The notes beneath the pieces were generated by a model, which saw only the letters and a program-made list of their open reading frames with translations, ran no database searches and was not told the origin of the DNA. Made by a program: the position numbers and the translations under genes. A stretch of DNA of 64,000 nt, taken from Wolbachia endosymbiont of Fragariocoptes setiger (GTDB lineage Bacteria; Pseudomonadota; Alphaproteobacteria; Rickettsiales; Anaplasmataceae). Where the stretch lies: the NCBI GenBank assembly GCA_019061405.1, contig JAHRAF010000001.1:124001-188000 (forward strand), in the 5' to 3' direction. Shown piece after piece: positions 1 through 9,370 of this stretch. Positions within the stretch are counted from its first letter, which is position 1; each line of letters starts with the position of its first letter.

Positions 1-467
1 GCTTTTAATTGATATGCAGGCCTGACCGAATCTCTTTCAAATATCTTGATTTTTGAAAAACCAATTCCAGCTCCGAAATATGGAAGAGAAGTAGTTTGAT
101 AATATGAATTTATCATAAATGCCGTATTCTCAATTTTAGCATCATTTACTGATATTCTGTTCTCTTTCTTACCAAGACATATATAATTATTATCTTTTGT
201 ATTATTCCTTTTTTTTATTTGAGAATATAATAGCTCTAATTCAAATCTATTTTTTGAGTTACCTTGATACCCTAAAGCAAAACCTCCAGAAAATTTAGGG
301 CTATATTGATCACTACTAGGTTTTTTGAATATTTTTACGTCATGTTTTATTTTCAAGCTATCTTGATTTTTAAGTTCACCATAATATCCACCTCTTAAGT
401 AAAACTCATGACCAAAAGATGAATGTGATAATAACGTGACAATTGCTAATAATTTTTTATTAAACAT
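1..467 (-). CDS. Partial outer-membrane surface antigen (P44/Msp2/OMP-1, Surface_Ag_2-like)
   Basis: The reading frame is open for 155 codons from an ATG at 467 down to the left window edge, so the C-terminus is missing. The N-terminus MFNKKLLAIVTLLSHSSFG is a signal peptide (lysines, hydrophobic core, small residues before the cut). The mature start EFYLRGGYYGELKN and the later LPYFGAGIGFSKIKIF segment are typical of the eight-stranded barrel proteins of Anaplasmataceae (Wsp, OMP-1, P44). An AAGGA ribosome site lies just upstream of the ATG. It is predicted to sit in the outer membrane facing the host vacuole. The family assignment is from motif memory, not a search. Confidence 0.75.
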   Translation of the reverse strand, partial: MFNKKLLAIVTLLSHSSFGHEFYLRGGYYGELKNQDSLKIKHDVKIFKKPSSDQYSPKFSGGFALGYQGNSKNRFELELLYSQIKKRNNTKDNNYICLGKKENRISVNDAKIENTAFMINSYYQTTSLPYFGAGIGFSKIKIFERDSVRPAYQLK

Positions 468-611
468 AGTTCCTTCTTAATTAAAAGCTTGGTATTATTT
501 TATTATAAATAAACTAAAAACATCTTTTTCTTACTGTCTTTGTAAATAATTTTTATTATTAATTAACAACTCTTAACTGTACTATAAAAAGTATATTTGT
601 GAGTACGAGTT

Positions 612-920
612 ATGTCCGATGAAACTAATGACGAAATTAACGAAAAAAATAAAATTAAAAAAATTGAAAGCATTAACTTTCCAACTTTTAAAGAAGGTGA
701 AACTTGGGAAACAATTGGAGAAAAACTTGTACAAGCAAGTTTTATACAAAAACCTTTAGAAGCTCTTGAAGAAATTAATGAAAATCTCATATCTACTATG
801 AATGATAATATTACTGCATTGAACAATAAAATCGGTACACTTGAAGACAGAGTAACCCACCTAACGAATTCTAAAAGTTACTCTGGCAAACATAGCACAA
901 GAGCATCTTATTTGTGCTAA
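612..920 (+). CDS. Hypothetical small acidic coiled-coil protein
   Basis: A 102-residue ORF starting at ATG 612. The N-terminus is very acidic and charged (MSDETNDEINEKNKIKK), followed by a probable helical region around residues 50-85 ending in NNKIGTLEDRVTHLTN, which has heptad spacing typical of a short coiled coil. There is no signal peptide or membrane segment. It lies divergent from the surface antigen gene with about 140 bp between the two starts. No family is recognised. Because the following 1.3 kb looks decayed, it could be the surviving 5' part of a longer gene. Confidence 0.45.
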   Translation: MSDETNDEINEKNKIKKIESINFPTFKEGETWETIGEKLVQASFIQKPLEALEEINENLISTMNDNITALNNKIGTLEDRVTHLTNSKSYSGKHSTRASYLC

Positions 921-2207
921 TACTTGGGATGAGCTATAAGAAGCATTTTGTGTTATGATAAAATTAAGGGATGTGATCCTTTCCAGATCACTCCTTTCTA
1001 ATACTACTTTTTAAAGTTTCAGATTAAATTTCTTTATTACATTTTTTCTTTTTAATTTATAACATCAAAGGTTTTAGTCATATTAACAGTAAGTAGTGTT
1101 TTTTAAGCTTTCTATTACATTTGCTTTAGTTTAGCAAACCTTCTAGGCATATGTTTTCACAACAAGAAAATTTACAATCTTTAATTGAAAAACTCTTGAA
1201 TATAAAACCTATTAGGATCTCAATCAATGCTACAAGCAAGGACATAGAAATATCATGCGGTTAAAAATTAAGTCTTCTAAAAAAGTTAATGTTCAGACAT
1301 CTTTGTATTATTTTTGCATAGATTGTTTAAAATCTATAAACTCAGAAGCTTTATATAATATACAAAGCAAAAACTTTAGCTTGTATTGCCACTAATAAAA
1401 ATTCATTAGAGGTAGTATAATATCTTTTATAGACTTGTTCCTATTAATAAGTAGGAGAATCAAATTGCTCTCTTATACAGCATAAAATAAAGGTTGAAGA
1501 TATCGTAATTGCAGCCATAAACACAAATCATCTGATTTTAAGTTCATCAAAATTATAGAACTGGTAACACCTATTTTTTTCTTTGTAATTTTTAACATTT
1601 ATCTTAGACTTTTTAAGTCTTTCCCTTTATGAGTAGATAAATTTTCATTCAATTCTTTTTAGAAAACTAGAAACTTCGTTTTTACAGTGTTTTTTCTTAG
1701 TATAAGATTTCACATTATTGAAGCTCTTATATACAAGTTACTAACTCCTTTTTAGAAAAAACAAACCACTATATCTTCTAAATTTTCATTTAGTTTTAAC
1801 ATTATCAAGTATTGAACCTAGATTAAGTTGCTCAACCTTTTTTATCAGTATGTATTGTAATTTTACTTAGATACTCAACTATTAACTTACAAAAATTTTT
1901 GCTATTATCAAAACCTTTATTCAAATGAAATGTGAGTACTAATTTTCGGGATGCTTTCTGCTGAGTAAGTGTTTTATAATTATCATCAATATTAGCTTTA
2001 CGACAACATAAAATGAAGATTATTCTTTTTCTAAGATGTCATTATGTGGAAAATCAATTAAAAATTGTTCAAACTTCTACGATACAAAACTTAAAGTATA
2101 GAAACTTCGAGTGTAAAAGCCTATGTGATTGTTACCTTCTCAACGATCTTTACTTGCTATTTTATCGAAATTAGTATAAAAAAGTAACATTACCAGAGTG
2201 AATAAAA
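921..2207. other. Gene-poor, apparently decayed 1.3 kb region
   Basis: No convincing intact gene is visible on either strand. Short open stretches remain: a 37-codon ORF at 1151-1264 (MFSQQENLQSLIEK...) and, around 1375-1440, a plus-frame stretch reading LACIATNKNSLEVV, stop, YLL, which resembles the second helix of an ankyrin repeat but is followed by several stops. A GTGATC/GATCAC hairpin lies at 973-991 just after the preceding small gene. I read this as the remains of one or more accessory genes. The ankyrin assignment is weak. Confidence 0.4.
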
Positions 2208-3461
2208 ATGAGTAAAACAATATCTACTTCTAAAAAACTTATCATAGCTATATTCTGTATATTCCTGATAATCTCTCTTGCTTTTTTGCTTTCCTATTTA
2301 CAAACAATATTGCTAAGCCAAGGATTTGTGTTGGCCGCAAATTGTATTGAAGAGTCCTTCCCAATTACATTAACAATATCTACTTTATTTGTAGCATGGT
2401 TCGTAATTGAACAAGTAATAAACAAGTCAAAAGAAGTTCCTTTACAGTGTGAGATAGAGTTAGCTGACTCAGATAATAAAAGAACTACTTTTGATGATAT
2501 CGTAATAAGTGATTCTTTGAAAAAGAAGTTGCAAATGTACTTATGCGATAAAATGGATAAAAATGAGCGAGAGGGTATGAGCAAATTAAAGATAGATATT
2601 CCTAGTGGCTTTATATTTCATGGACCTCCGGGAAATGGAAAGACATTTATTGCTCGTGCAATTGCCGGAGAATCTAATGTAAATTTTATAAGTGTATCAG
2701 GCTCTGACCTAATTGGTAGGTATATTGGCCATGGTGCAAGCACAGTGCACAAGCTCTTTAAGTTAGCAAGAAAACACTCTCCTTGTATAGTATTCATAGA
2801 TGAGATAGATTCAGTGGGATCAGATCGCAACAGAGAAAGTAACTATTATTTTCGCGAAAGCTTAACGCAACTACTGGCTGAAATAGATGGATTTAAAAAA
2901 AATAACAAAGGAATTAAAGTAATTGCTGCAACCAACAACTTTAGGAGTATAGATCCTGCTCTAATCCGTCCAGGACGATTGGGAGAGCACGTTTATATAG
3001 AAAATCCAAATTTAGACATGAGAATTGAAGCATTAAAATTTTATACAAAAGACCTCAGACTATCTTCCACTGACATAATAACAAAGGTTGCAAAAGAAAC
3101 TGAAGGTTTTTCATTTGCTCAATTGAAGGATCTTGTAAATGAAGCAAAATTTAATTCCCTTGCAAAAAATTCAAAAGAAAATATACTAACTATGTCAGAT
3201 ATGATGGATGCGCTAAAAGCAGAAGAATCAGAGGGTCTTATAAATATAAATAGCTCCTCAGATTTATCGGGTATATTAACTAAGATAAGAATTAACCCTA
3301 TGATAAGGCACCATGTTAAATTAATAACTAATGAAAAAATTGTCTCAATAATTAAGGAAGAATTTGCTAAAGTAGTTAATTTAGATGCAGTAATTAATGT
3401 AAAGGAAATTCAAGCAGAAATTCAGGCAATAGTACCAAAAGATTTAATAAGAACCTGTTAA
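2208..3461 (+). CDS. Membrane-anchored FtsH-like AAA+ ATPase lacking the protease domain
   Basis: A 417-residue protein with two N-terminal membrane segments (about 11-30 and 52-72) and a single AAA module: Walker A GPPGNGKT at 139-146, pore-loop region GRYIGHGAS near 170-178, Walker B IVFIDEID at 194-201, sensor/second region of homology AATNNFRSIDPALIRPGR near 240-257 with two arginines in the arginine-finger position. The module most resembles FtsH, but FtsH continues into an M41 zinc protease with HEXXH; here only about 75 residues follow the ATPase and no such motif exists. It should be an ATP-driven inner-membrane remodeler or unfoldase without its own protease. A related but broken gene lies at 62244-64000. 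Intact frame, ATG start. Confidence 0.75.
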   Translation: MSKTISTSKKLIIAIFCIFLIISLAFLLSYLQTILLSQGFVLAANCIEESFPITLTISTLFVAWFVIEQVINKSKEVPLQCEIELADSDNKRTTFDDIVISDSLKKKLQMYLCDKMDKNEREGMSKLKIDIPSGFIFHGPPGNGKTFIARAIAGESNVNFISVSGSDLIGRYIGHGASTVHKLFKLARKHSPCIVFIDEIDSVGSDRNRESNYYFRESLTQLLAEIDGFKKNNKGIKVIAATNNFRSIDPALIRPGRLGEHVYIENPNLDMRIEALKFYTKDLRLSSTDIITKVAKETEGFSFAQLKDLVNEAKFNSLAKNSKENILTMSDMMDALKAEESEGLININSSSDLSGILTKIRINPMIRHHVKLITNEKIVSIIKEEFAKVVNLDAVINVKEIQAEIQAIVPKDLIRTC

Positions 3462-3529
3462 CTTTTATAGTAATGAAAAACAGTATGACTCTTCATCAAT
3501 AAAAGTTTACCTTAGTATGTTCATAAAAG

Positions 3530-3561
3530 AATGCTTTAGAATATAAAAATTCTAAAGCATT
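3530..3561. terminator. Hairpin between convergent genes, likely bidirectional terminator
   Basis: A perfect 13-bp stem (AATGCTTTAGAAT at 3530-3542 with its complement at 3549-3561) around a six-base A-rich loop. It lies between the stops of the AAA gene and the facing membrane-protein gene. The flanks are T-rich but lack a long U tract, so its efficiency is uncertain. Confidence 0.55.
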
Positions 3562-3574
3562 AGGTTTAATTTCA

Positions 3575-4846
3575 TCACCCAATTTGTTTCTCGGAATGAA
3601 TTTGCATACTAATATCTCCTTTTATCAAAGAAGGTACTTCTCCTACAAGTTTTTCTAAACTACCTGTACGATTTAAATTTTTCCTACATAAAGTAATATC
3701 TTTTTCGTTAATTACAATACGCTCTGGAGAACTTATACCACTATTTGCTGAAACTTCATTCGAAGAAGCATATCTACTACTATTGAAGGGGGAGCTACTG
3801 CGAGATGGTTTAGGAATTTCTTCTCTTAGCATTATCGGTAAGGAATAACCTCTTTTTATTGTAGCGAATTTATTTTTGACATTTGTATTATCTACTGAAT
3901 CAAACGATAATACATTTTCTTCTCTATTAATCTCTTTATCTGAAGTAGTTTTGAGTTCTGTTAAGGTTTTTTCTATTAGATCTCCACATCGGCTGAAGAT
4001 TAAGTTACAATGATATTTGTCTTTTTCTAAAAGCCTTTCTTTAGTAACCATTTTTTCCAGACTTTTCTCATCTAAATTTTCTATAAACCTTTTTTCTATG
4101 TTATTATCACCTTCAAATGCTATTAAATTGACTTGTATATTCGCTTTTATTGCATTTAAAACAAGCTTAACAGATTGATTGCTTTCATCATGAAGAAAAG
4201 CTTTTTTTGTTTTACTCAATAATTCATCTACATTCTTTAATTCTGATAAAGAAAAAGAATCTTTATTTTTTTGCATATAATGAGTTTCATCAGAAAAATC
4301 AGATAATCTACGTGCCGTAATAGCAACCTTTCTTTTTAATGAATCTTTAGAGTTATGATAGCTTTCATTAATTTTATCCTTAACATATACAGAACCATTA
4401 TTAATCTTATTTTTAATAGAACTTGCACCTTCTATTGTTTTATCTGCTACAAGCTTAAACCCTTTTTCTGTTTTTCCGGCCACTGATTGTAATCCTTCTT
4501 TTATTTGCATTCTATTTTTATAGATACAAACCATTCCAGCAGTAATTGCTACTGCCCCTAGTATAGATGCCGCTACTATTCCTATTATTGGCATAGCTGG
4601 AGCAATAATCGCCCAGTTAAATATGGCTATCGATGATGCTATATTTAATAAAGTTGTAGAAATACCTACTTTTAATATATAATTTTTGATTTCCTCCTTT
4701 GTACCTTTAAGCTCTTTATATAGTTCTTCATGCTTTTGATTAATTATGGTTGTAATCATATGACGTATCTCATCTTCATTTAATAAAGATTGATTAGATA
4801 TACGTTCAGTAGCTGTATTAACTTGTTGGCCTTGTGTCATTTTCAC
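3575..4846 (-). CDS. Hypothetical membrane protein with polar C-terminal tail
   Basis: A 423-residue protein of no recognised family. Residues about 60-108 form a long double hydrophobic segment (SIAIFNWAIIAPAMPIIGIVA... AVAITAGMVCIY), typical of a membrane hairpin. It is followed by a lysine-rich, helix-prone region (repeated K-xx-I-K-NK patterns, residues 110-200) and a Ser/Pro-rich, probably unstructured tail (KPSRSSSPFNSSRYASS). A charged N-terminus precedes the hairpin and there is no cleavable signal. The start has a strong GAGGTGA ribosome site directly upstream. This bilobed-hairpin architecture resembles inclusion-type or secreted membrane effectors of intracellular bacteria, but no homologue is identified. 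Confidence 0.6.
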   Translation of the reverse strand: MKMTQGQQVNTATERISNQSLLNEDEIRHMITTIINQKHEELYKELKGTKEEIKNYILKVGISTTLLNIASSIAIFNWAIIAPAMPIIGIVAASILGAVAITAGMVCIYKNRMQIKEGLQSVAGKTEKGFKLVADKTIEGASSIKNKINNGSVYVKDKINESYHNSKDSLKRKVAITARRLSDFSDETHYMQKNKDSFSLSELKNVDELLSKTKKAFLHDESNQSVKLVLNAIKANIQVNLIAFEGDNNIEKRFIENLDEKSLEKMVTKERLLEKDKYHCNLIFSRCGDLIEKTLTELKTTSDKEINREENVLSFDSVDNTNVKNKFATIKRGYSLPIMLREEIPKPSRSSSPFNSSRYASSNEVSANSGISSPERIVINEKDITLCRKNLNRTGSLEKLVGEVPSLIKGDISMQIHSEKQIG

Positions 4847-4970
4847 CTCACTATATATGACATATGGTATAGTATATGTTTTTGATTATTAACATAGTGT
4901 TAACTTTAGTCTAATGAATTTCTACAATACCTGATGAAAGCTTTTCTCAAATAGCACTTTAGTTAGATGG

Positions 4971-6143
4971 CTATTCGCAAAGAAATTTAGTCTCTATTCC
5001 TAATGCTAAAACAGCTAGTTTGCTTACTATGCTCCATAATAATGTAGTTTCCTTATTAATTATTTTGCTTACATCATAAAACTCACAATGAGTTGAATTT
5101 AAGCTGGAGTTAGCATCTTTTCTCTTATTATAGCGATATAAGTAGCATGAAGGAGTTTTTCCTACGTAATATATTAAAGGTTCTGCTGTGCTTTGTTGAA
5201 AAATATCAACTGTAGGAATACCTTCTTGTATTATAACACTACTAATCTTTTTTCCTTCCTTTACTTTTTTCATCGTGTGACGTTTTTTTTTGTTAAGGGT
5301 AAGCAATTCTCCGCTTGTAGCCGTTATAATACCCATTCCATATGTACCATTATTTGCTTTAATAAAGACATAAGGTTGTGACTTAATTCCGTATTCCTTA
5401 TACTTCTTTTCAATCAAAAATAACAAACTATCAACTTCAGTTGATATTGTTTTAAGAAATGAATTGTCATCGAAATCAACATTATCACAGCAAGTTGTTA
5501 GTGCAGAAATTAACCATGTTTCTATCGAAAATTCTTTACAAAATTCTGATATTAATGTTTGATAAATCTCAAAATATTGCGATTTTTTTCTATTATACCA
5601 GCCGCACAAAGGGTTTGGTAATACTGTCTGTTCAATATCTTTTAACATAGGTGGAATGCTATGTGTCATATCTCGGTTAAGAAGAATGATTTCAGGTATA
5701 AAACCCGACTTTGTCTTGATTATAGATTTCTCTCTGATGATAACTTCGTAAGGCTCACGTGCCTCGTGAGAAAAAAGACCAATTTTAGCTTCAAATCCAG
5801 CTAAAAGTAATATTTTTTCAATAGTATGAATGTTTTCTATGTACATACTATTACGTGTATAATTTTCTGGTATTATTAAAACTTTATTGCATCGGTATTC
5901 TTCTATGTAACTTTTCATTAATTGCGATGTCAACTTTATTGACTCTTCATTTAAGTTGTTAAACCCTGCGGGAAATAAATTTGCATCGATAGGAGCAATT
6001 TTATAACTAGAATTTCTCAAATCTACAGAACTGTACAAAGGTAGTGGTTGTTGATTGAATTTTTCTTCAAGCCAGTCATTTATACTTGATGAATTTTTTA
6101 TTAATTTTAAGTTAATTACGTTTTGCATTTGATTATAAAACAT
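4971..6143 (-). CDS. gshA: Glutamate-cysteine ligase (GshA, PF08886 type)
   Basis: A 390-residue protein matching the proteobacterial GshA family distinct from E. coli GshA. It ligates L-glutamate and L-cysteine with ATP to give gamma-glutamylcysteine, the first step of glutathione synthesis in the cytosol. Recognisable pieces are the N-terminal PIDANLFPAGFNNLNEES, the central PYVFIKANNGTYGMGI (ATP-grasp-like glycine loop) and VIIQEGIPTVD near residue 305. The length is slightly below the usual roughly 430. It is divergent from hslV with about 80 bp between starts. The ORF is intact. gshB is not in the window. Confidence 0.8.
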   Translation of the reverse strand: MFYNQMQNVINLKLIKNSSSINDWLEEKFNQQPLPLYSSVDLRNSSYKIAPIDANLFPAGFNNLNEESIKLTSQLMKSYIEEYRCNKVLIIPENYTRNSMYIENIHTIEKILLLAGFEAKIGLFSHEAREPYEVIIREKSIIKTKSGFIPEIILLNRDMTHSIPPMLKDIEQTVLPNPLCGWYNRKKSQYFEIYQTLISEFCKEFSIETWLISALTTCCDNVDFDDNSFLKTISTEVDSLLFLIEKKYKEYGIKSQPYVFIKANNGTYGMGIITATSGELLTLNKKKRHTMKKVKEGKKISSVIIQEGIPTVDIFQQSTAEPLIYYVGKTPSCYLYRYNKRKDANSSLNSTHCEFYDVSKIINKETTLLWSIVSKLAVLALGIETKFLCE

Positions 6144-6222
6144 TATACTATCAGTTAGATATTTAGTAAGTTAAATTATATATCCAAAGTATAATAAAAT
6201 TTTCAGTTAAAGTGCAGAAATA

Positions 6223-6780
6223 ATGAATCACCAACATAATGATCGAATGTATGGAACCACCATATTATCAATTAGAAGAAATAAAAGTGTAGTTGTCATC
6301 GGGGATGGACAGGTATCTTTAGGTCATACTGTAATTAAATCTGGAGCCAAGAAAGTAAGGCGTCTTTCAGGTAATTCAGTAATTGCTGGATTTGCCGGAG
6401 CAACTGCTGACGCTTTTACTCTTTTTGAGAGGTTAGAATCAAAACTTGATAAACATCCTGGCCAATTAATGAGAGCTTGTGTCGAACTTGCAAAAGATTG
6501 GCGAATGGATAAATTCTTAAGAAAATTGGAAGCCATGATGATTGTTGTAGACAAGTCCATCTCACTAGTTATTACAGGAACAGGTGATGTGCTTGAACCT
6601 GAAGATGGAATTGCAGCAATTGGTTCAGGAGGAAATTTTGCTTTATCTGCAGCAAAAGCCTTGATCGATATCAAAGAAATAGAAATAGAAGAAATTGCTA
6701 AAAAGTCTATGAAAATAGCTGCAGATATATGTGTATATACAAACCATAATGTAATTATTGAAAAAATAGAGGAATTATGA
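6223..6780 (+). CDS. hslV: ATP-dependent protease peptidase subunit HslV
   Basis: A 185-residue proteasome-type threonine peptidase. The propeptide is unusually long for HslV (11 residues, [11 protein letters not shown]), followed by the catalytic TTILSIRR starting at Thr12. The [13 protein letters not shown] and [18 protein letters not shown] motifs are diagnostic. HslV forms a double hexamer capped by HslU and degrades unfolded cytosolic proteins. The stop overlaps the start of hslU by ATGA (6777-6780), implying translational coupling. TGA is used here as a genuine stop codon. Confidence 0.97.
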   Translation: MNHQHNDRMYGTTILSIRRNKSVVVIGDGQVSLGHTVIKSGAKKVRRLSGNSVIAGFAGATADAFTLFERLESKLDKHPGQLMRACVELAKDWRMDKFLRKLEAMMIVVDKSISLVITGTGDVLEPEDGIAAIGSGGNFALSAAKALIDIKEIEIEEIAKKSMKIAADICVYTNHNVIIEKIEEL

Positions 6781-8168
6781 ACAACTACCCACCTATCGAT
6801 TCTTCATTGGAAAAAAGCATATCCAATATTCACGATAAAAAAGACTTTGACCATAATGAAAATGATATGCCACCACGAAAAATAGTTGAAGAATTAGATA
6901 GATTTATAATAGGTCAAAATGATGCAAAATGTGCTGTTGCTGTTGCATTAAGAAACCGTTGGCGTCGTAACAGAGTTCCACTTCCTTTACGTGATGAGAT
7001 TATACCAAAAAATATATTAATGATAGGTCACACTGGTGTTGGAAAAACAGAGATAGCACGTCGCTTGGCAAAACTTGCCGGTGCACCATTTATCAAGGTT
7101 GAAGCAACAAAATTTACAGAAATAGGATATGTTGGACGTGATGTCGATTCAATAATACGTGATCTTGTTGATTCAGCAATAGTTTTAGTAAAAGAAAGAG
7201 TTAGAAAAGCTCTAGCTAAGAAAGCTTTACATTCAGCTGAAGAAATAATACTAAATTCCTTAGTTGGTGAAGATGCTACTGAAGAGAGTAGAAAAATTTT
7301 TAGACAAAGACTAAAAAACAACGAGTGTGAGGATGGAGAAGTTTCAATTAATGTTAAGGATAGTAAGACAATACTTCCAGGTTTTGATATACCTGGTATT
7401 CCAGGTGGTCAAATAGGTATCATGAACGTTACAGAGATTGTAGGCAAAATGTTCAATGGTAATAAAAAAACTAAGACTATCACAGTGAAGGTCAAAGAGG
7501 CTCGAGAGATTTTAATCAATGAAGAAAGTGAGAAATTAATGGATGAAGATAAAATAATTAAAGAAGCAATGAGCCTTGCTAGTAATGAGGGCATAGTCTT
7601 TTTAGATGAAATAGATAAAATTGCAGCACGCACTGAAGTTAAAGGTGAAGTCAATAGAGAAGGAGTACAACGTGATTTATTACCACTTCTTGAAGGTACA
7701 ACTGTTTCAACAAAGTACGGACCTATAAAAACAGATTATATACTATTTATTGCATCTGGTGCCTTTCATCTATCCAAGACATCTGACTTACTTCCAGAAT
7801 TACAAGGTAGGTTACCAATCAGAGTAGAACTTAAAGCTCTTACACAAGAAGATTTAGTGCGTATTTTAAAGGAACCAGAATCAAGCCTATTAAAGCAATA
7901 TGTAGCCCTAATCAAAACTGAAAATGTGACACTTGAGTTTACCGACGATGGAATAAATACCATAGCTGAAATAGCATCTACAGTAAATAGAGAAGTAGAA
8001 AACATTGGTGCACGGAGGCTTCATACTATCATGGAAAAGCTTTTAGATGAAATAAGCTATGTAGCTTCTGAAAAAAGTGGTGAAAAGTTTATAATTGACA
8101 GTGAATATGTAAAAGATAGGCTGGAATTGATCTCTAAACAATTAGACCTTTCTAAGTTTATATTATAG
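6777..8168 (+). CDS. hslU: ATP-dependent protease ATPase subunit HslU
   Basis: A 463-residue AAA+ unfoldase partner of HslV. It shows the PREIVxELDxxIIGQ-type N-terminus (residues 31-47), Walker A GHTGVGKT at 84-91, pore loop GYVGRDVDS, Walker [13 protein letters not shown], and the C-terminal LSKFIL tail that docks into HslV. The annotated start adds about 30 charged residues before the canonical [10 protein letters not shown] start; a second ATG at M31 would give the usual N-terminus, but the ATGA overlap with hslV favours the longer form. It forms an operon with hslV. Confidence 0.97.
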   Translation: MNNYPPIDSSLEKSISNIHDKKDFDHNENDMPPRKIVEELDRFIIGQNDAKCAVAVALRNRWRRNRVPLPLRDEIIPKNILMIGHTGVGKTEIARRLAKLAGAPFIKVEATKFTEIGYVGRDVDSIIRDLVDSAIVLVKERVRKALAKKALHSAEEIILNSLVGEDATEESRKIFRQRLKNNECEDGEVSINVKDSKTILPGFDIPGIPGGQIGIMNVTEIVGKMFNGNKKTKTITVKVKEAREILINEESEKLMDEDKIIKEAMSLASNEGIVFLDEIDKIAARTEVKGEVNREGVQRDLLPLLEGTTVSTKYGPIKTDYILFIASGAFHLSKTSDLLPELQGRLPIRVELKALTQEDLVRILKEPESSLLKQYVALIKTENVTLEFTDDGINTIAEIASTVNREVENIGARRLHTIMEKLLDEISYVASEKSGEKFIIDSEYVKDRLELISKQLDLSKFIL

Positions 8169-8170
8169 AT

Positions 8171-8995
8171 TTAATCTCTATTTTTCAAGTAGTAATTATT
8201 TAAATCTAGAATCACCTTATTGATGTAACGCTCATTTGCATCCTTAATTATGAATTTTAAACCATTTCTATATTCAATTACTTCATCAATTACAGGAACT
8301 CTTCCTGCAACAGAAAGAACCAAGCCACTAAGCGTAGCATAATCTTCTTCAGGATTACGTAATTCTATTTTTAGTTCCTCTTCTATGTCTTTTATAAGTA
8401 TTCTTCCTGATAATTCAAATTTATTATTGGGTAATGTTATTATATCATAATGATCATGATCACCATCAAAGCTTGGTATCATTTCATTTATTAGATCTGT
8501 CATTGAAATTAAACCATCCGTACCACCGTATTCATCAAGTACAATAGCCAGATATGAATTTGATAATTTCATTTTTATAAAAAGGTTAGTTGTCTTCATT
8601 GAATGAGGAACAAATATTACATTTTGTAAAATATTTCTTAAGTTAAAGTCTTTATCCTCACTAAAGATTACATTCTTTACATCAAAAAAACCTATCATAT
8701 TATCAAAATCTTCTTTGTACACAGGAATCTTACTATAACTAGTACCTTTAATTTTTTTTATAATTTCAAGTTTGCTTGAGTTAATATCTACTGCACATAT
8801 TTCCGTACGTGGAGTCATTATGTCAATGATTCCACACTCATGAAACTTTAGTAAGCTATTAAATATGTTCAAATCTGGTAGATCTTTCATTAATGCTTGA
8901 GTTGAAGATTTTTTTAATACAGAAAATCTCTCAAAAAGAAATGAAAATATTTTATATGTTAAAGTTTCTATAAAAGTTAAAAATGTGCTTGTCAT
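8171..8995 (-). CDS. CBS-domain CorC/HlyC-type protein
   Basis: A 274-residue cytosolic protein with paired CBS domains. The first has MTPRTEICAVDINSS (near residue 60) and YSKIPVYKEDFDNMIGF; the second contains YLAIVLDEYGGTDGLISM. It ends with a CorC_HlyC transporter-associated domain (about 190-270, including DYATLSGLVLSVAGRVP). It lacks the DUF21 membrane domain, like CorC and rickettsial TlyC-type proteins. Proposed roles are in Mg/Co efflux or, as claimed for TlyC, membrane activity; the real function is unproven. Its ORF ends 2 bp from the hslU stop (convergent) and it borders the oriC-like region, an arrangement I recall from Wolbachia. Confidence 0.85.
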   Translation of the reverse strand: MTSTFLTFIETLTYKIFSFLFERFSVLKKSSTQALMKDLPDLNIFNSLLKFHECGIIDIMTPRTEICAVDINSSKLEIIKKIKGTSYSKIPVYKEDFDNMIGFFDVKNVIFSEDKDFNLRNILQNVIFVPHSMKTTNLFIKMKLSNSYLAIVLDEYGGTDGLISMTDLINEMIPSFDGDHDHYDIITLPNNKFELSGRILIKDIEEELKIELRNPEEDYATLSGLVLSVAGRVPVIDEVIEYRNGLKFIIKDANERYINKVILDLNNYYLKNRD

Positions 8996-9034
8996 AATTG
9001 TAAAAAAATGTTCTCAAATTTTATAAATAAACTG

Positions 9035-9056
9035 TTAATACTTATTTAATAAGTAT
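9035..9056. promoter_or_regulatory. CtrA-like box within an inverted repeat
   Basis: TTAA (9035-9038), seven bases, TTAA (9046-9049) matches the full alphaproteobacterial CtrA recognition pattern. It overlaps a perfect inverted repeat, ATACTTATT (9038-9046) and AATAAGTAT (9048-9056), around one base. CtrA is known to bind origins of this group and hold back initiation; binding here is inferred only. Confidence 0.5.
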
Positions 9057-9202
9057 GTTAATAACTCTGAACTATTCTGTGAACTATTCATTAATATAAA
9101 ATGTCAACAATTATTCAACAACTTTTTAACATATATATACATAAGTAAATAACAATGTACGTTTTCCATAAAGAAAAGTTGCTAACATAATTCATATTTT
9201 AG

Positions 9203-9266
9203 TTATACACACATATTAGATTAGATAATCAATATAATAACCAAGTTATTCACATAGTTATTCACA
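9203..9266 (+). promoter_or_regulatory. Cluster of DnaA boxes
   Basis: TTATACACA at 9203-9211 and two identical TTATTCACA boxes at 9246-9254 and 9258-9266, all in the same orientation. The last two starts are 12 bp apart, about one helical turn. The boxes match the TTATNCACA consensus and support the origin call for this interval. Confidence 0.65.
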
Positions 9267-9370
9267 AAATAAGTAACGTAAATCTTTACTGAATCTTAGT
9301 TAATAACAATTTATTGATATAACTATGACTACTACTATACTTTATATATATAAATAATAAATTTAGTAGA

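Larger units (their letters stand above)
8996..9370. other. oriC: Putative chromosomal replication origin (oriC)
   Basis: A 375-bp very AT-rich non-coding region between the CBS-domain gene and hemE. It holds two perfect TTATTCACA DnaA boxes (9246-9254, 9258-9266), a near match TTATACACA (9203-9211), a perfect CtrA-type TTAA-N7-TTAA site (9035-9049) within a 9-bp inverted repeat, and long A/T runs suitable for unwinding. Placement next to hemE matches Caulobacter and Rickettsia, and the hemE/COG1253 flanks match the published Wolbachia origin criteria as I recall them. GC skew over the whole chromosome would be the decisive test. Confidence 0.75.
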
